From positions 61,563 to 125,562 of the forward strand of contig NZ_WHOS01000017.1 in NCBI RefSeq assembly GCF_013340935.1: a stretch of DNA of 64,000 bases. The letters are read 5' to 3'. Source of the DNA: Azospirillum melinis. Lineage in GTDB: Bacteria > Pseudomonadota > Alphaproteobacteria > Azospirillales > Azospirillaceae. This document shows positions 25,015-33,096 of this stretch, piece after piece. How positions within the stretch are numbered: position 1 is the stretch's first letter; each line of letters opens with the position of its first letter. The notes beneath the pieces are model-generated. The model saw only the letters and a list, made by a program, of their open reading frames with translations. It did no database searches and was not told the origin of the DNA. A program made the translations under genes and the position numbers.

Positions 25015-26382
25015 TCAGATCTTCTTTTCCGGCTCCGCCTTCTCGCGCATCAGCACGAACTCCTCCGCAGTGGAGGGATGGAGCGCGATGGTGCGGTCGA
25101 AATCGCGTTTGGTGGCCCCGCAGTTCAGCGCGATTGCCAGGGCCTGCATCATCTCGGGCGCGTCCATGCCCATCATGTGGCAGCCCAGCACGCGCTGGCT
25201 TTCACCATCCACCACCAGCTTCATCAGCACCCGCTCGTCCCGGCCGGACAGGGTGTGCTTCATCGGGCGGAAGCCGGCCTTGTAGATGTCGACCTTAGGA
25301 TACTTCGCACGCGCCTGCATCTCGGTCAGGCCGACGGTGCCCAGCGGCGGCAGGGAGAACACGCCGGTCGGCACATTGTCGTAACCGATGTGCATCGGAT
25401 TGTCGTTGAACAGCGTCTCGGCCAGGGCGCGGCCCTCGGCGATGGCGATGGGAGTGAGGGCCATGCGGTCGGTGACGTCGCCAATGGCATAGATGTTGTC
25501 GACGGAGGTGCGCGACCACTGGTCGACCGGGATCGCGCCGGCCTCGTCCAGGGCAATGCCGATCTCTTCCAGGCCCAGATTCTTCGTGTTCGGCCGGCGG
25601 CCGGTGGCGGCCATCACCAGGCCGGCGGAATGCTCACGGCCCATATGGTCGGTCAGGGTATAGCCGCCAGGACCCTTTTCCAGCTTGGCCGGCTTGCAGC
25701 GCGAGATGATGTTGATGCCGCGCTTGCGCAGTTCCTGCGCCAGAGCGACGCGGATGTCGTCGTCGAAACCGTTCAGCAGATCGTCGCCGCGGATCATCAG
25801 CGTCACCTCCGCGCCCAGACCGCGGAAGATGCTGGCGAACTCCACCGCGATGTAGCCGCCGCCGATGATCAGGACGGAATGGGGAAGCGTTTCCAGATGC
25901 AGCGCCTCGTTGGAGGTCACGGCATGCTCCATCCCCTCCACCTGCGGCAGCGTCGGCCAGCCGCCGGTGGCGATCAGGATGTTGCGGGCGGTGTAGCGCT
26001 TGCCGTCGACCTCCACGGTATGGCGGTCGACGATCCGGCCAAACCCCTCATACAGGGTGACGCCGGAGTTCTTCAGCATGTTGATGTAGATGCCGTTCAG
26101 CCGGTCGATCTCGCTGTCCTTGCGCGCGATCAGCGTTTCCCAGTCGAAGGACGGCATGGGCGCGCTCCAGCCATAGCCGGCGGAGTCCTCGAAACCGTCG
26201 CGGAACTGGGCGGCGTAGACCAGCAGCTTCTTCGGCACGCAGCCGCGGATCACGCAGGTGCCGCCGACGCGGCTGCCCTCGCAGATCGCCACCTTGGCGC
26301 CATAGGACGCAGCGCGCCGGCTGGCGGCGACGCCGCCGGACCCCGCCCCGATGGTGAAGAGGTCGAAATCGAACTCGGCCAC
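25015..26382 (-). CDS. gor: Glutathione-disulfide reductase
   Basis: A 455-residue class I pyridine nucleotide-disulphide oxidoreductase that reduces oxidised glutathione with NADPH. Seen: FAD site FTIGAGSGGVAASR, redox disulphide GGTCVIRGCVPKK, NADPH site LIIGGGYIAVEFASIFRGLG and the C-terminal active-site His in ALHPSTAEEFV. The GTG at 26382 has AAGGAG 7 nt upstream and gives the standard N-terminus (VAEFDFDLFTIGAG); the longer frame to 26493 is not supported. Confidence 0.95.
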   Translation of the reverse strand: MAEFDFDLFTIGAGSGGVAASRRAASYGAKVAICEGSRVGGTCVIRGCVPKKLLVYAAQFRDGFEDSAGYGWSAPMPSFDWETLIARKDSEIDRLNGIYINMLKNSGVTLYEGFGRIVDRHTVEVDGKRYTARNILIATGGWPTLPQVEGMEHAVTSNEALHLETLPHSVLIIGGGYIAVEFASIFRGLGAEVTLMIRGDDLLNGFDDDIRVALAQELRKRGINIISRCKPAKLEKGPGGYTLTDHMGREHSAGLVMAATGRRPNTKNLGLEEIGIALDEAGAIPVDQWSRTSVDNIYAIGDVTDRMALTPIAIAEGRALAETLFNDNPMHIGYDNVPTGVFSLPPLGTVGLTEMQARAKYPKVDIYKAGFRPMKHTLSGRDERVLMKLVVDGESQRVLGCHMMGMDAPEMMQALAIALNCGATKRDFDRTIALHPSTAEEFVLMREKAEPEKKI

Positions 26383-26514
26383 GGCCGTCTCCTTCCGCAA
26401 CTGGACCCTGATCCTGCAGACGGTTCTCCCGAACGGCTCTTGCGAACAGTTGGGGGACCGTCGAATGTGGACCGGCAGCATATGGGGAGGCATGGGGCGT
26501 TGGGAAGCGCGCCC

Positions 26515-27024
26515 TCAGCGCAGCAGCATGTCCTGGATCAGGACTTGTCGAAGCTTCAGCGGGCGCATGGTCTTGTTGGCAACGTAGCGCAGCGCGTCCT
26601 TGATGTAGACCTGCCCGTCGGCCCCGCGCAGTTCGGCCGGATCGACCTCCAGCAGGCGCCGGCCCATGGCGTCGGCGATGTGCGGCAGGTGGGGCGTCAC
26701 CGCCTCCATCGGGGTTGCCGGATCGAATTCCAGCACGGCGCGCAGCCGCAATTCCTGCAGGCGGCGGCCGTCGTTCAGCGTGATCGTCAAAGTGGGCAGG
26801 GCGGCATAGACGGCTGGCGAAACCTCGACCCGTGCCGGGGGATGGGCGCCCTGGGCAGGGGCGGGACGCAGCAGCAGCACACCGCCGACCCCGGCGCCGG
26901 CAAAGGCAAGCATCAGCCCCAGCAGGGCCAGGACGATCCGGTTCCCGGTGCCGTCGAAGGAGGGCAGGCCGTCCGGGTTGGACTCGGCGAACTCCAATTC
27001 CGCGGACATCGCTGCCTTGCTCAT
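26515..27024 (-). CDS. fliL: Flagellar basal body-associated FliL family protein
   Basis: A 169-residue protein with one N-terminal membrane helix (RIVLALLGLMLAFAGAGVGG, ~residues 28-48) and a periplasmic domain beginning YAALPTLTITLNDGRRLQELRL, quoted as LPTLTITLNDGRR. FliL surrounds the stator and supports motor torque. No other flagellar gene lies nearby, so this may be a FliL paralogue or a detached gene; the sequence domain itself is clear. The C-terminus KTMRPLKLRQVLIQDMLLR is normal for FliL (VKNVYFTDFVVQ position). Confidence 0.75.
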   Translation of the reverse strand: MSKAAMSAELEFAESNPDGLPSFDGTGNRIVLALLGLMLAFAGAGVGGVLLLRPAPAQGAHPPARVEVSPAVYAALPTLTITLNDGRRLQELRLRAVLEFDPATPMEAVTPHLPHIADAMGRRLLEVDPAELRGADGQVYIKDALRYVANKTMRPLKLRQVLIQDMLLR

Positions 27025-27441
27025 TCCGCTCTGCCTGAATGTTGCCGATCAACCGGTTCGTAAAACCTTAAAAGCGCGGAAGTGGTAGGTCAAATAAAGG
27101 TATTTTATTGGATTTTTTCTTTGATTGTCGATGGGTGGCTGGAATTCGACTGCGGACTTGGGACGTAGCTATTGGCGGCAGTCGCTGTATTCCGTGACGG
27201 CCGCAATCAGGTTTCCCGCGGAAAACGCAACTCAGCCATCCGCCGGGGGGCGGCCGGACGGGAAGCCTCTTCCCCCGTCCGGCCGGGACGTATAATGCTG
27301 GGATTCCAACACAACCGGCCGGCTGCCCTATCCGGGGGCCGGGCCATCGACGACGAAGCACTGAACACCATGCGCAGACCGATGCGTGGACTCATGTGCA
27401 GATGCATGTGCAGACTGGGGCGAAAGGCGAGGGTGACGGGT
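27025..27441. other. 417-bp intergenic region upstream of the pncB-like gene
   Basis: No gene seen. 27070-27130 is unusually AT-rich and contains the inverted repeat AATAAA-GGTAT-TTTATT (27093-27109), probably part of the fliL promoter. 27251-27285 holds a GC-rich hairpin next to a TATAAT box. 27370-27420 contains two tandem copies of ATGTGCAGA in the leader of the pncB-like gene. Confidence 0.5.
27251..27296 (+). promoter_or_regulatory. Candidate promoter with overlapping inverted repeat, pncB-like gene
   Basis: A perfect -10 box TATAAT lies at 27291-27296. Directly upstream, CGGCCGGACGGGAAG (27251-27265) pairs with CTTC...CCGTCCGGCCG (27269-27285), covering where the -35 region should be. 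The -35 sequence itself is poor, which suggests dependence on an activator or control by a repressor. Confidence 0.45.
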
Positions 27442-28635
27442 ATGAGCGACACCGATAACCGTTCAGCTGGCAACCAAGCGGCCGGCAGCCGAAAGGCCGG
27501 ACAGGGGCCGACGGCTCTTCTCCCGTCCTCCGCCTCGGTTCCCGACTGGACGGACACCTATTTCCGCCGCACCAAGGAAGCGGTGGGCAAGTTCGGCGAC
27601 AAGACCGTGACCTATGCCATCTTCATGCGGCGTCCCGTCGTCTGCGCCCCGCGCCTTGCGGTGGAGTGGCTGGAGTCGGTGGCGCGCGAACGCAACACCG
27701 GCTTCCAGATCGAGCTGAACTACCCCGAAGGCAAATGGGTCGGCGCCGGCGAGCCGATCATGTACATCACCGGCTCCTTCTACCATCTGGTCGATTGCGA
27801 GACGATCCTGTTGCAGAAGCTGGGTCCGGCCAGCGTCGCCGCCTACAACGCCTTCACCATGTGCGCCGACCTGCCGAAGGTCGCCTTCCTCGCCATGGAT
27901 GCCCGCCACTGCGCCGGGACGGAGATGGCGGAGATGATGGCCTATGCCGCCTCCGTCGGGTCCGACCGCGCCAAGCGCAAGGTCGGCGCCAAGGGCTTCA
28001 TCGGCAACGCCACCGATGCCACCGCCCCCTATTTCGGTCAGGAGAAGGGCATGGGCACCATGCCGCACGCCCTGATCGGCTATGCCGGGTCGACGGTGCG
28101 CGCGGCGGAGATGTTCCACGAGACCTTCCCCGACCTGGGCCTGACCGTGCTGGTCGATTATTTCGGCCGCGAGATCACCGACGGGCTGGAGGTCTGCCGC
28201 CGCTTCCCGCAGCTGGCCGCCCAGGGCAAGCTGTCGCTGCGGCTCGACACCCCCGGCGGCCGTTTCGTCGAGGGGCTGGACCCGCCCGGATCCTATGCCG
28301 TGCTGGAGCGCCATGCGCCGCACGCCATCCGCGGCTACCGCGACGAGACGCAGCTGCGCTATCTGATCGGCACCGGCGTGTCGGCGGCGGCGATCCATTA
28401 CGTTCGCGAAAGGCTGGACGATGCCGGCTTCCCGGCGGTGAAGATCGTCGCCAGCAGCGGCTTCGGCCCGGCCAAATGCCGGCTGATGGCGGAAGCCAAC
28501 GCGCCAGTGGACATCATCGGCACCGGCAGCTACCTGCCCGAACGCTGGACCGAGACCTACGCGACCGCCGACATCATCGAGTATGATGGCGAGCGTCGCG
28601 TGAAGGTCGGTCGCGAGTTCCTGTTCCGGCGGTAA
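27442..28635 (+). CDS. pncB: Nicotinate phosphoribosyltransferase-like protein
   Basis: A 397-residue protein of the NAPRTase family, which makes nicotinate mononucleotide from nicotinate and PRPP in NAD salvage. Seen: TDTYFRRTKEAVGKFGD (N-terminal domain), GAKGFIGNATDATAP, MGTMPHALIGYAGST (the GT-x2-H core) and VLVDYFGREITDGLEVC with IVASSGFGPAKC. The start ATG 27442 follows a variable Ser/Ala/Gly-rich leader; GTG 27433 is also possible. The family also has nicotinamide-using members, so substrate should be treated as probable. Confidence 0.82.
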   Translation: MSDTDNRSAGNQAAGSRKAGQGPTALLPSSASVPDWTDTYFRRTKEAVGKFGDKTVTYAIFMRRPVVCAPRLAVEWLESVARERNTGFQIELNYPEGKWVGAGEPIMYITGSFYHLVDCETILLQKLGPASVAAYNAFTMCADLPKVAFLAMDARHCAGTEMAEMMAYAASVGSDRAKRKVGAKGFIGNATDATAPYFGQEKGMGTMPHALIGYAGSTVRAAEMFHETFPDLGLTVLVDYFGREITDGLEVCRRFPQLAAQGKLSLRLDTPGGRFVEGLDPPGSYAVLERHAPHAIRGYRDETQLRYLIGTGVSAAAIHYVRERLDDAGFPAVKIVASSGFGPAKCRLMAEANAPVDIIGTGSYLPERWTETYATADIIEYDGERRVKVGREFLFRR

Positions 28636-28652
28636 AGTCCCGACCGAGATTT

Positions 28653-28679
28653 CGCCCTCTCCCGCCCCGGGAGAGGGCG
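28653..28679. terminator. Hairpin between the pncB-like gene and deoA
   Basis: Arms CGCCCTCTCCC and GGGAGAGGGCG with loop GCCCC, between two convergent genes. It is followed by TTATCTTTC on the plus strand, so it is a plausible but not perfect terminator. Confidence 0.6.
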
Positions 28680-28686
28680 TTATCTT

Positions 28687-30006
28687 TCACCCCAGACGCT
28701 TCGCGATCAGCGGTCCGCGGACCGGCGCGGTGTCCGTCACCGTGACCGACGCGCGCAGGCGGCGCTCCGCCTCGTCGGCCTGGGCGTCGCTGCGGGCGTG
28801 CAGGATCGCCAGCGGACGGTCGCCCGGTCCCACCGCATCGCCCAGCCCGGCCACCGCGTCGAAGCCGACGGCGAAGTCGATGGCATCGGTCGTTTTGGTC
28901 CGGCCGCCGCCCAGCGCCACCACCGCCATGCCGACCCCGCGGGTGTCGATGGCGCCGACGAAGCCGGCCCGTTCGGCGAACAGCGGGCGGACGATGGGCG
29001 CGCTTTCCAGATGGCGGTCGGGCTGCTCCAGCAGGTCGGCCGGCCCGCCCAGCGCCGCCACCATGCGGGCAAAGCGTTCCGCCGCTTCACCGCTGGCGAT
29101 GGAGCGGTCGGCTAGGACGCGGCCCGCCGCAGCGTCCGGCGCCAGCCCGGCCAGCGCCAGCAGTTCGGCGGCCAGCGCCGCGGTCACCTCGTAGAGCCGC
29201 GGTTCGGCCGGCTCGCCGCGCAGGATGGCGAGGCATTCGCGCATTTCCAGTGCGTTGCCGGCGCTGCGGCCCAGCACCTCGTTCATGTCGGTCAGCAGGG
29301 CCACCGCCGGCAGGCCGGCGCCCTTCGACACGGTGACGATGCTGTCGGCCAGCGCCTCGGCATCTTCGAAGCGCTGCATGAAGGCGCCGCTGCCGAACTT
29401 CACGTCCATCACCAGGGCGGCCAGCCCGGCCGCCAGTTTCTTCGACAGGATCGAGGCGGTGATGAGGTCGAGCGATTCCACCGTCGCCGTCACGTCGCGG
29501 ATGGCGTAGAGCCGCTTGTCGGCCGGGGCGATGTCATCGGTGGCGCCGATCACGGCGCAGCCGACCTCCTTCACCACCCGGCGGAGCAGCTCGTTGTCGG
29601 GCTTGGCGCGGTAGCCCGGGATGCTCTCGAACTTGTCGAGCGTGCCGCCGGTGTGGCCCAGCCCGCGCCCCGACACCATCGGCACAAAGCCGCCGCAGGC
29701 GGCCAGCATCGGTGCCAGGATCAGGCTGACCTTGTCGCCGACACCGCCGGTCGAATGCTTGTCGATCACCGGACCGGGCAGGTCCAGCGACTTCCACTCC
29801 ATCACCGTGCCCGAATCGCGCATGGCGCGGGTCAGCGCCACCCGTTCGTCCAGGCTCATGCCGCGGAAGAAGACGGCCATGGCGAAGGCCGATGCCTGCG
29901 CCTCCGACACGCTGCCGTCGGTGATGCCGCGGACGAAGTCCTGGATGGTGGCGGCGTCGAGCGGCTGGCCGTCACGCTTGGCGCGCACGATTTCCTGCGG
30001 AAGCAT
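28687..30006 (-). CDS. deoA: Thymidine phosphorylase
   Basis: A 439-residue pyrimidine nucleoside phosphorylase that splits thymidine/deoxyuridine to base and deoxyribose-1-phosphate. The family signature SGRGLGHTGGTLDKFESIPG (~residue 110) and the phosphate-binding KHSTGGVGDKVSL (~82) are intact; DVKFGSGAFM follows. Length fits DeoA. Last gene of the six-gene salvage operon, starting 3 bp after deoC. Confidence 0.95.
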   Translation of the reverse strand: MLPQEIVRAKRDGQPLDAATIQDFVRGITDGSVSEAQASAFAMAVFFRGMSLDERVALTRAMRDSGTVMEWKSLDLPGPVIDKHSTGGVGDKVSLILAPMLAACGGFVPMVSGRGLGHTGGTLDKFESIPGYRAKPDNELLRRVVKEVGCAVIGATDDIAPADKRLYAIRDVTATVESLDLITASILSKKLAAGLAALVMDVKFGSGAFMQRFEDAEALADSIVTVSKGAGLPAVALLTDMNEVLGRSAGNALEMRECLAILRGEPAEPRLYEVTAALAAELLALAGLAPDAAAGRVLADRSIASGEAAERFARMVAALGGPADLLEQPDRHLESAPIVRPLFAERAGFVGAIDTRGVGMAVVALGGGRTKTTDAIDFAVGFDAVAGLGDAVGPGDRPLAILHARSDAQADEAERRLRASVTVTDTAPVRGPLIAKRLG

Positions 30007-30009
30007 GCC

Positions 30010-30849
30010 TCAGTACCCTCCCGCCGGGGCCGGCTCGCGCTCGCCCTCCCGCTCGCCGTCCCGTTCCCCGTGGCCGGCCGCCGTCAGCAGCGCGTCGAGC
30101 AGGCTGGAGGCACCGAAGCGGAAGGCCTGGGGCGTTGCCCAGCCATCTCCCAGGATATGGTCGGCCAGCGCCAGATAGCGCGCAGCCTCCGCCGCGTCGC
30201 GGATGCCGCCGGACGCCTTGAAGCCAACCTTCTTGCCCGATTCATAGATGCTGTCGAGCATCACCGCCGCAGCGGGCAGGGTCGCGGCCGGCTGCGTCTT
30301 GCCGGTGGAGGTTTTCAGGAAGTCGGCGCCGGCGGCGATGGCGTCGCGCGAGGCCCAGGCCAGCAGGTCGGCATCGGGGAAGGCGCCCGATTCCAGGATC
30401 ACCTTCAGCAGCGCCTTGTCGCCGCAGGCCTCGCGGCAGGCCTTCACGACATTCATCGGCTGGGTGCGCGCCCCGTCGATGAAGGCTTTGTAGGGCAGCA
30501 CCACGTCGATCTCATCCGCCCCGTCGGCGATGGCCCGCCGGGTTTCCGCCGCCACCGAGGCGGCGTCGGCCTCGCCGGTCGGGAAATTGACCACGGTGGC
30601 GATCTTCACCGGCGTGCCGTCCAGCGCCTTGCGCGCGGTGGGGACGAAGCGCGGCCAGACGCAGACCGCGGCGACCGGCCCCACGGGCGTGACGGCGCGG
30701 GCGCAGAGATCCTGCACCACCCGGTCGCTGTCGTCGCCGTTCAGGCTGGTGAGGTCGAGCATGCCCACGGCACGGCGCGCCAGATCGGCGTCGGACGGGG
30801 CGTTGGCGCTGGCGTCCAGCGCGCTTTGCAGGTCGGCAGACAGTTTCAT
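30010..30849 (-). CDS. deoC: Deoxyribose-phosphate aldolase
   Basis: A 279-residue class I aldolase cleaving deoxyribose-5-phosphate to glyceraldehyde-3-phosphate and acetaldehyde. The Schiff-base lysine is in FLKTSTGKTQPAAT (~residue 178) and the second lysine in VGFKASGGIRD. ATVVNFPTGE and DEIDVVLPYKAF are also typical. The C-terminus carries an unusual charged tail, GERDGEREGEREPAP, outside the barrel. Its ATG overlaps the stop of the phosphorylase gene upstream by 4 bp. Confidence 0.95.
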   Translation of the reverse strand: MKLSADLQSALDASANAPSDADLARRAVGMLDLTSLNGDDSDRVVQDLCARAVTPVGPVAAVCVWPRFVPTARKALDGTPVKIATVVNFPTGEADAASVAAETRRAIADGADEIDVVLPYKAFIDGARTQPMNVVKACREACGDKALLKVILESGAFPDADLLAWASRDAIAAGADFLKTSTGKTQPAATLPAAAVMLDSIYESGKKVGFKASGGIRDAAEAARYLALADHILGDGWATPQAFRFGASSLLDALLTAAGHGERDGEREGEREPAPAGGY

Positions 30850-31679
30850 GACCGGGACCCGTCCTTCTCATGCAGGCGTTCGAGGAAGCCGACCAGCAGG
30901 CGCTCGAGGTCGGCGGCTGCCGCCGAGGCGGCGGTCAGGGTCTGGTGATGGTCGACCGGCCCGTCGCCGAGCCCGACGCCCAGATTGGTGACGACGGCGC
31001 AGCCGACGACCCGCAGGCCGCAATGGCGCGCGACGATGCATTCCGGAACGGTGGACATGCCGACCGCGTCGGCGCCCAGCAGCTTCATCATCCTCACCTC
31101 GGCCGGCGTCTCGAAGGACGGGCCGGGATAGGCGGCATAGACGCCCTCCGCCAGATCGATGGACAGGCTGGCGGCGACGTCCTTCAGCAGGCCGCGCAGC
31201 TCCGGATTCCAGGCGTCGGTCATGCTGGGGAAGCGCTCGCCGAAGGCCTCGTCGTTCGGGCCGGTCAGCGGGTTGCTGCCCAGCAGGTTCAGGTGGTCGC
31301 TGATCGCCATCAGCCGGCCGGGTCCGACCTCCAGCCGCAGCGACCCGACGGCGGCGGTCAGCACCAGCGTGTCGCAGCCGGCCAGCTTCAGCGCCCGCAC
31401 CGCGGTCTTCAACGCATCGAAGCCGTTGCCCTCATAGGCATGGACGCGGCCCTGCATGCAGGCGACCTCGACGCCGCCGAGCTGCCCCACCACCAGCCGC
31501 CCGGCATGGCCGGACACGCTGGGGATCGGGAAGCCGGCGATGTCGGTGTAGGGGATAACGACCGCGTTGGCGATGCGGTCGGCGATGCCGCCCAGGCCGG
31601 AGCCCAGCACGATGCCGACCCGCGGCCGATGGCCGGAGGCACGGTGGAGGATGTCCGCGGCGGCGCGGGCTGCGGTCAT
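30846..31679 (-). CDS. Purine nucleoside phosphorylase
   Basis: A 277-residue trimeric-type (PNP/MTAP class) phosphorylase: phosphate site VGIVLGSGLGGIAD, SGHAGRLVVGQLGG, VLTAAVGSLRLEVGPG (with NAAGG replaced by AAVGS), AYPGPSFETPAEVRMM and GADAVGMSTVPE, which contains the substrate-binding Met. The Asn of the family motif TNAAG is Ala in this protein (VLTAAVGS), which is unusual. Cleaves purine (deoxy)nucleosides to base and ribose-1-phosphate. Confidence 0.92.
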   Translation of the reverse strand: MTAARAAADILHRASGHRPRVGIVLGSGLGGIADRIANAVVIPYTDIAGFPIPSVSGHAGRLVVGQLGGVEVACMQGRVHAYEGNGFDALKTAVRALKLAGCDTLVLTAAVGSLRLEVGPGRLMAISDHLNLLGSNPLTGPNDEAFGERFPSMTDAWNPELRGLLKDVAASLSIDLAEGVYAAYPGPSFETPAEVRMMKLLGADAVGMSTVPECIVARHCGLRVVGCAVVTNLGVGLGDGPVDHHQTLTAASAAAADLERLLVGFLERLHEKDGSRS

Positions 31680-31694
31680 GTCGGGAAACTCCGC

Positions 31695-32114
31695 TCAGAA
31701 GGCTAAATTGGTGGGGCCGAACGATTCGGGCAACAGGGTTTCCAGCGGAAAGCTCCGCCGCAGTCCGGCCGGGTCGCAGATGTGGATCGGCGTGTCCGGG
31801 GACGCAAACTCTCGGATGCGCTGGCGGCAGCCGCCGCAGGGGGTACAGATTTCCTCCGCTCCCGCCTCGCCGCCCATCACGACGATGGCGCGGATGCGGC
31901 GGTCGCCGGCTGTGACCATGGCGCCGATGGCGCTCGACTCCGCGCATTGCCCCTGCGGATAGGCTGCGTTCTCCACATTGCAGCCGGCGAAGATGCGGCC
32001 GGATTCGCCGAGGATCGCCGCACCAACCTTGAACTTGGAATAGGGGGCGTGGGCGTTCTCGCGCGCGGCGCGGGCCGCTTCGATCAGCTGGGGCAGTTCT
32101 GCGGTGTCGGCCAT
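31695..32114 (-). CDS. cdd: Cytidine deaminase
   Basis: A 139-residue enzyme, the size of the tetrameric bacterial type. Zinc and catalytic residues are visible: CNVENAAYPQGQCAESSAIG (Cys-Ala-Glu with the catalytic Glu) and PCGGCRQRIREF (two Cys). HAPYSKFKVGAAI is the substrate loop. It turns cytidine/deoxycytidine into uridine/deoxyuridine, feeding DeoA. It starts 4 bp after the short permease gene. Confidence 0.96.
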   Translation of the reverse strand: MADTAELPQLIEAARAARENAHAPYSKFKVGAAILGESGRIFAGCNVENAAYPQGQCAESSAIGAMVTAGDRRIRAIVVMGGEAGAEEICTPCGGCRQRIREFASPDTPIHICDPAGLRRSFPLETLLPESFGPTNLAF

Positions 32115-32118
32115 CGGC

Positions 32119-33093
32119 TCAGCGTTCCTTCACATAGGGGATGCCGCTCGCCTTGGGGGCGATGGCCTTGCCGACGAAGCCGGCCAGCAGCAGGACGGTC
32201 AGCACATAGGGCAGCATCTGGATAAACTGCACCGGGATGACGCCGATGCCCGGCAGGACAACACCCTGGAGGCGGACCTGCACCGCATCGGTGAAGGCGA
32301 ACAGCAGGCAGGCGAACAGGGTCGGCCCCGGCCGCCACTTGCCGAAGATCAGCGCCGCCAGCGCCAGGTAGCCCTTGCCGGCGGTCATGTCGCGGACGAA
32401 GCCGGCGCCATGGCCGGTGGAGAGATACGAGCCGGCCATGCCCGTCAGCACGCCGGTGACCAGCAGCGCCTGATAGCGCAGCTTCGCCACCGACAGGCCG
32501 GCGGTGTCGACCGCCGCCGGATTCTCGCCCACCGCCCGCAGCCGCAGCCCGAAGCGGGAGCGGTAGAGCACCCAATGGGTGGCGATCACCAGGACCAGCG
32601 TCACCCAGATCAGCACATTGTTGCCGTTGAGCAGCTCGCGATAGACCGGCCCCAGGACCGGGATGCCGGACAGGGCCTCCACCCCCGGCAACTCCACCGC
32701 GGGGATGCGCGCCTGGTTGGGTAGAAGCGGGGTCTGGCCGCCCTGCTGGAACCAGGCATAGGCCAGCGTCGGCGCCAGCCCGGCGACCAGGATGTTGATC
32801 GCCATGCCCGACACCACTTGGTTGCCGTTGTGGGTGATGCAGGCGAAGCCATGGACCAGAGCCAGCGCCACCCCGGCGGCGATGCCGGCCAGCAGCCCCA
32901 GCCACGGGTTCAGCGTGGCCGAGGCGACGGCGGCGGAGAAGAAGGCACCGGCCAGCATCTTGCCTTCCAGCCCGATGTCGACCACGCCGGCCCGCTCGCA
33001 ATACATGCCGGCGAAGGCGGCCAGCACCAGCGGGGTCGCCACGCGGATGGTGGCGCCCAGCAGCTGCAAGGCCAGAAGCAGCGCGTCTTCCAT
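32119..33093 (-). CDS. Nucleoside ABC transporter permease (short type)
   Basis: A 324-residue permease with the hallmark FAGMYCERAGVVDIGLEGKM near residue 30, as in YufQ/NupQ proteins, and the coupling loop GENPAAVDTAGLSVAKLRYQ. Very similar in plan to the permease at 7137-8060. Together with the gene 3 bp upstream it forms a permease pair, but no ATPase or binding protein is encoded in this operon. Confidence 0.92.
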   Translation of the reverse strand: MEDALLLALQLLGATIRVATPLVLAAFAGMYCERAGVVDIGLEGKMLAGAFFSAAVASATLNPWLGLLAGIAAGVALALVHGFACITHNGNQVVSGMAINILVAGLAPTLAYAWFQQGGQTPLLPNQARIPAVELPGVEALSGIPVLGPVYRELLNGNNVLIWVTLVLVIATHWVLYRSRFGLRLRAVGENPAAVDTAGLSVAKLRYQALLVTGVLTGMAGSYLSTGHGAGFVRDMTAGKGYLALAALIFGKWRPGPTLFACLLFAFTDAVQVRLQGVVLPGIGVIPVQFIQMLPYVLTVLLLAGFVGKAIAPKASGIPYVKER

Positions 33094-33096
33094 CGC

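Noticed and set aside
27361..27441. N-terminal extension of the pncB-like protein with repeated Met-Arg-Cys residues
   Set aside because: It is produced by the tandem ATGTGCAGA repeat; the protein family starts after the ATG at 27442.
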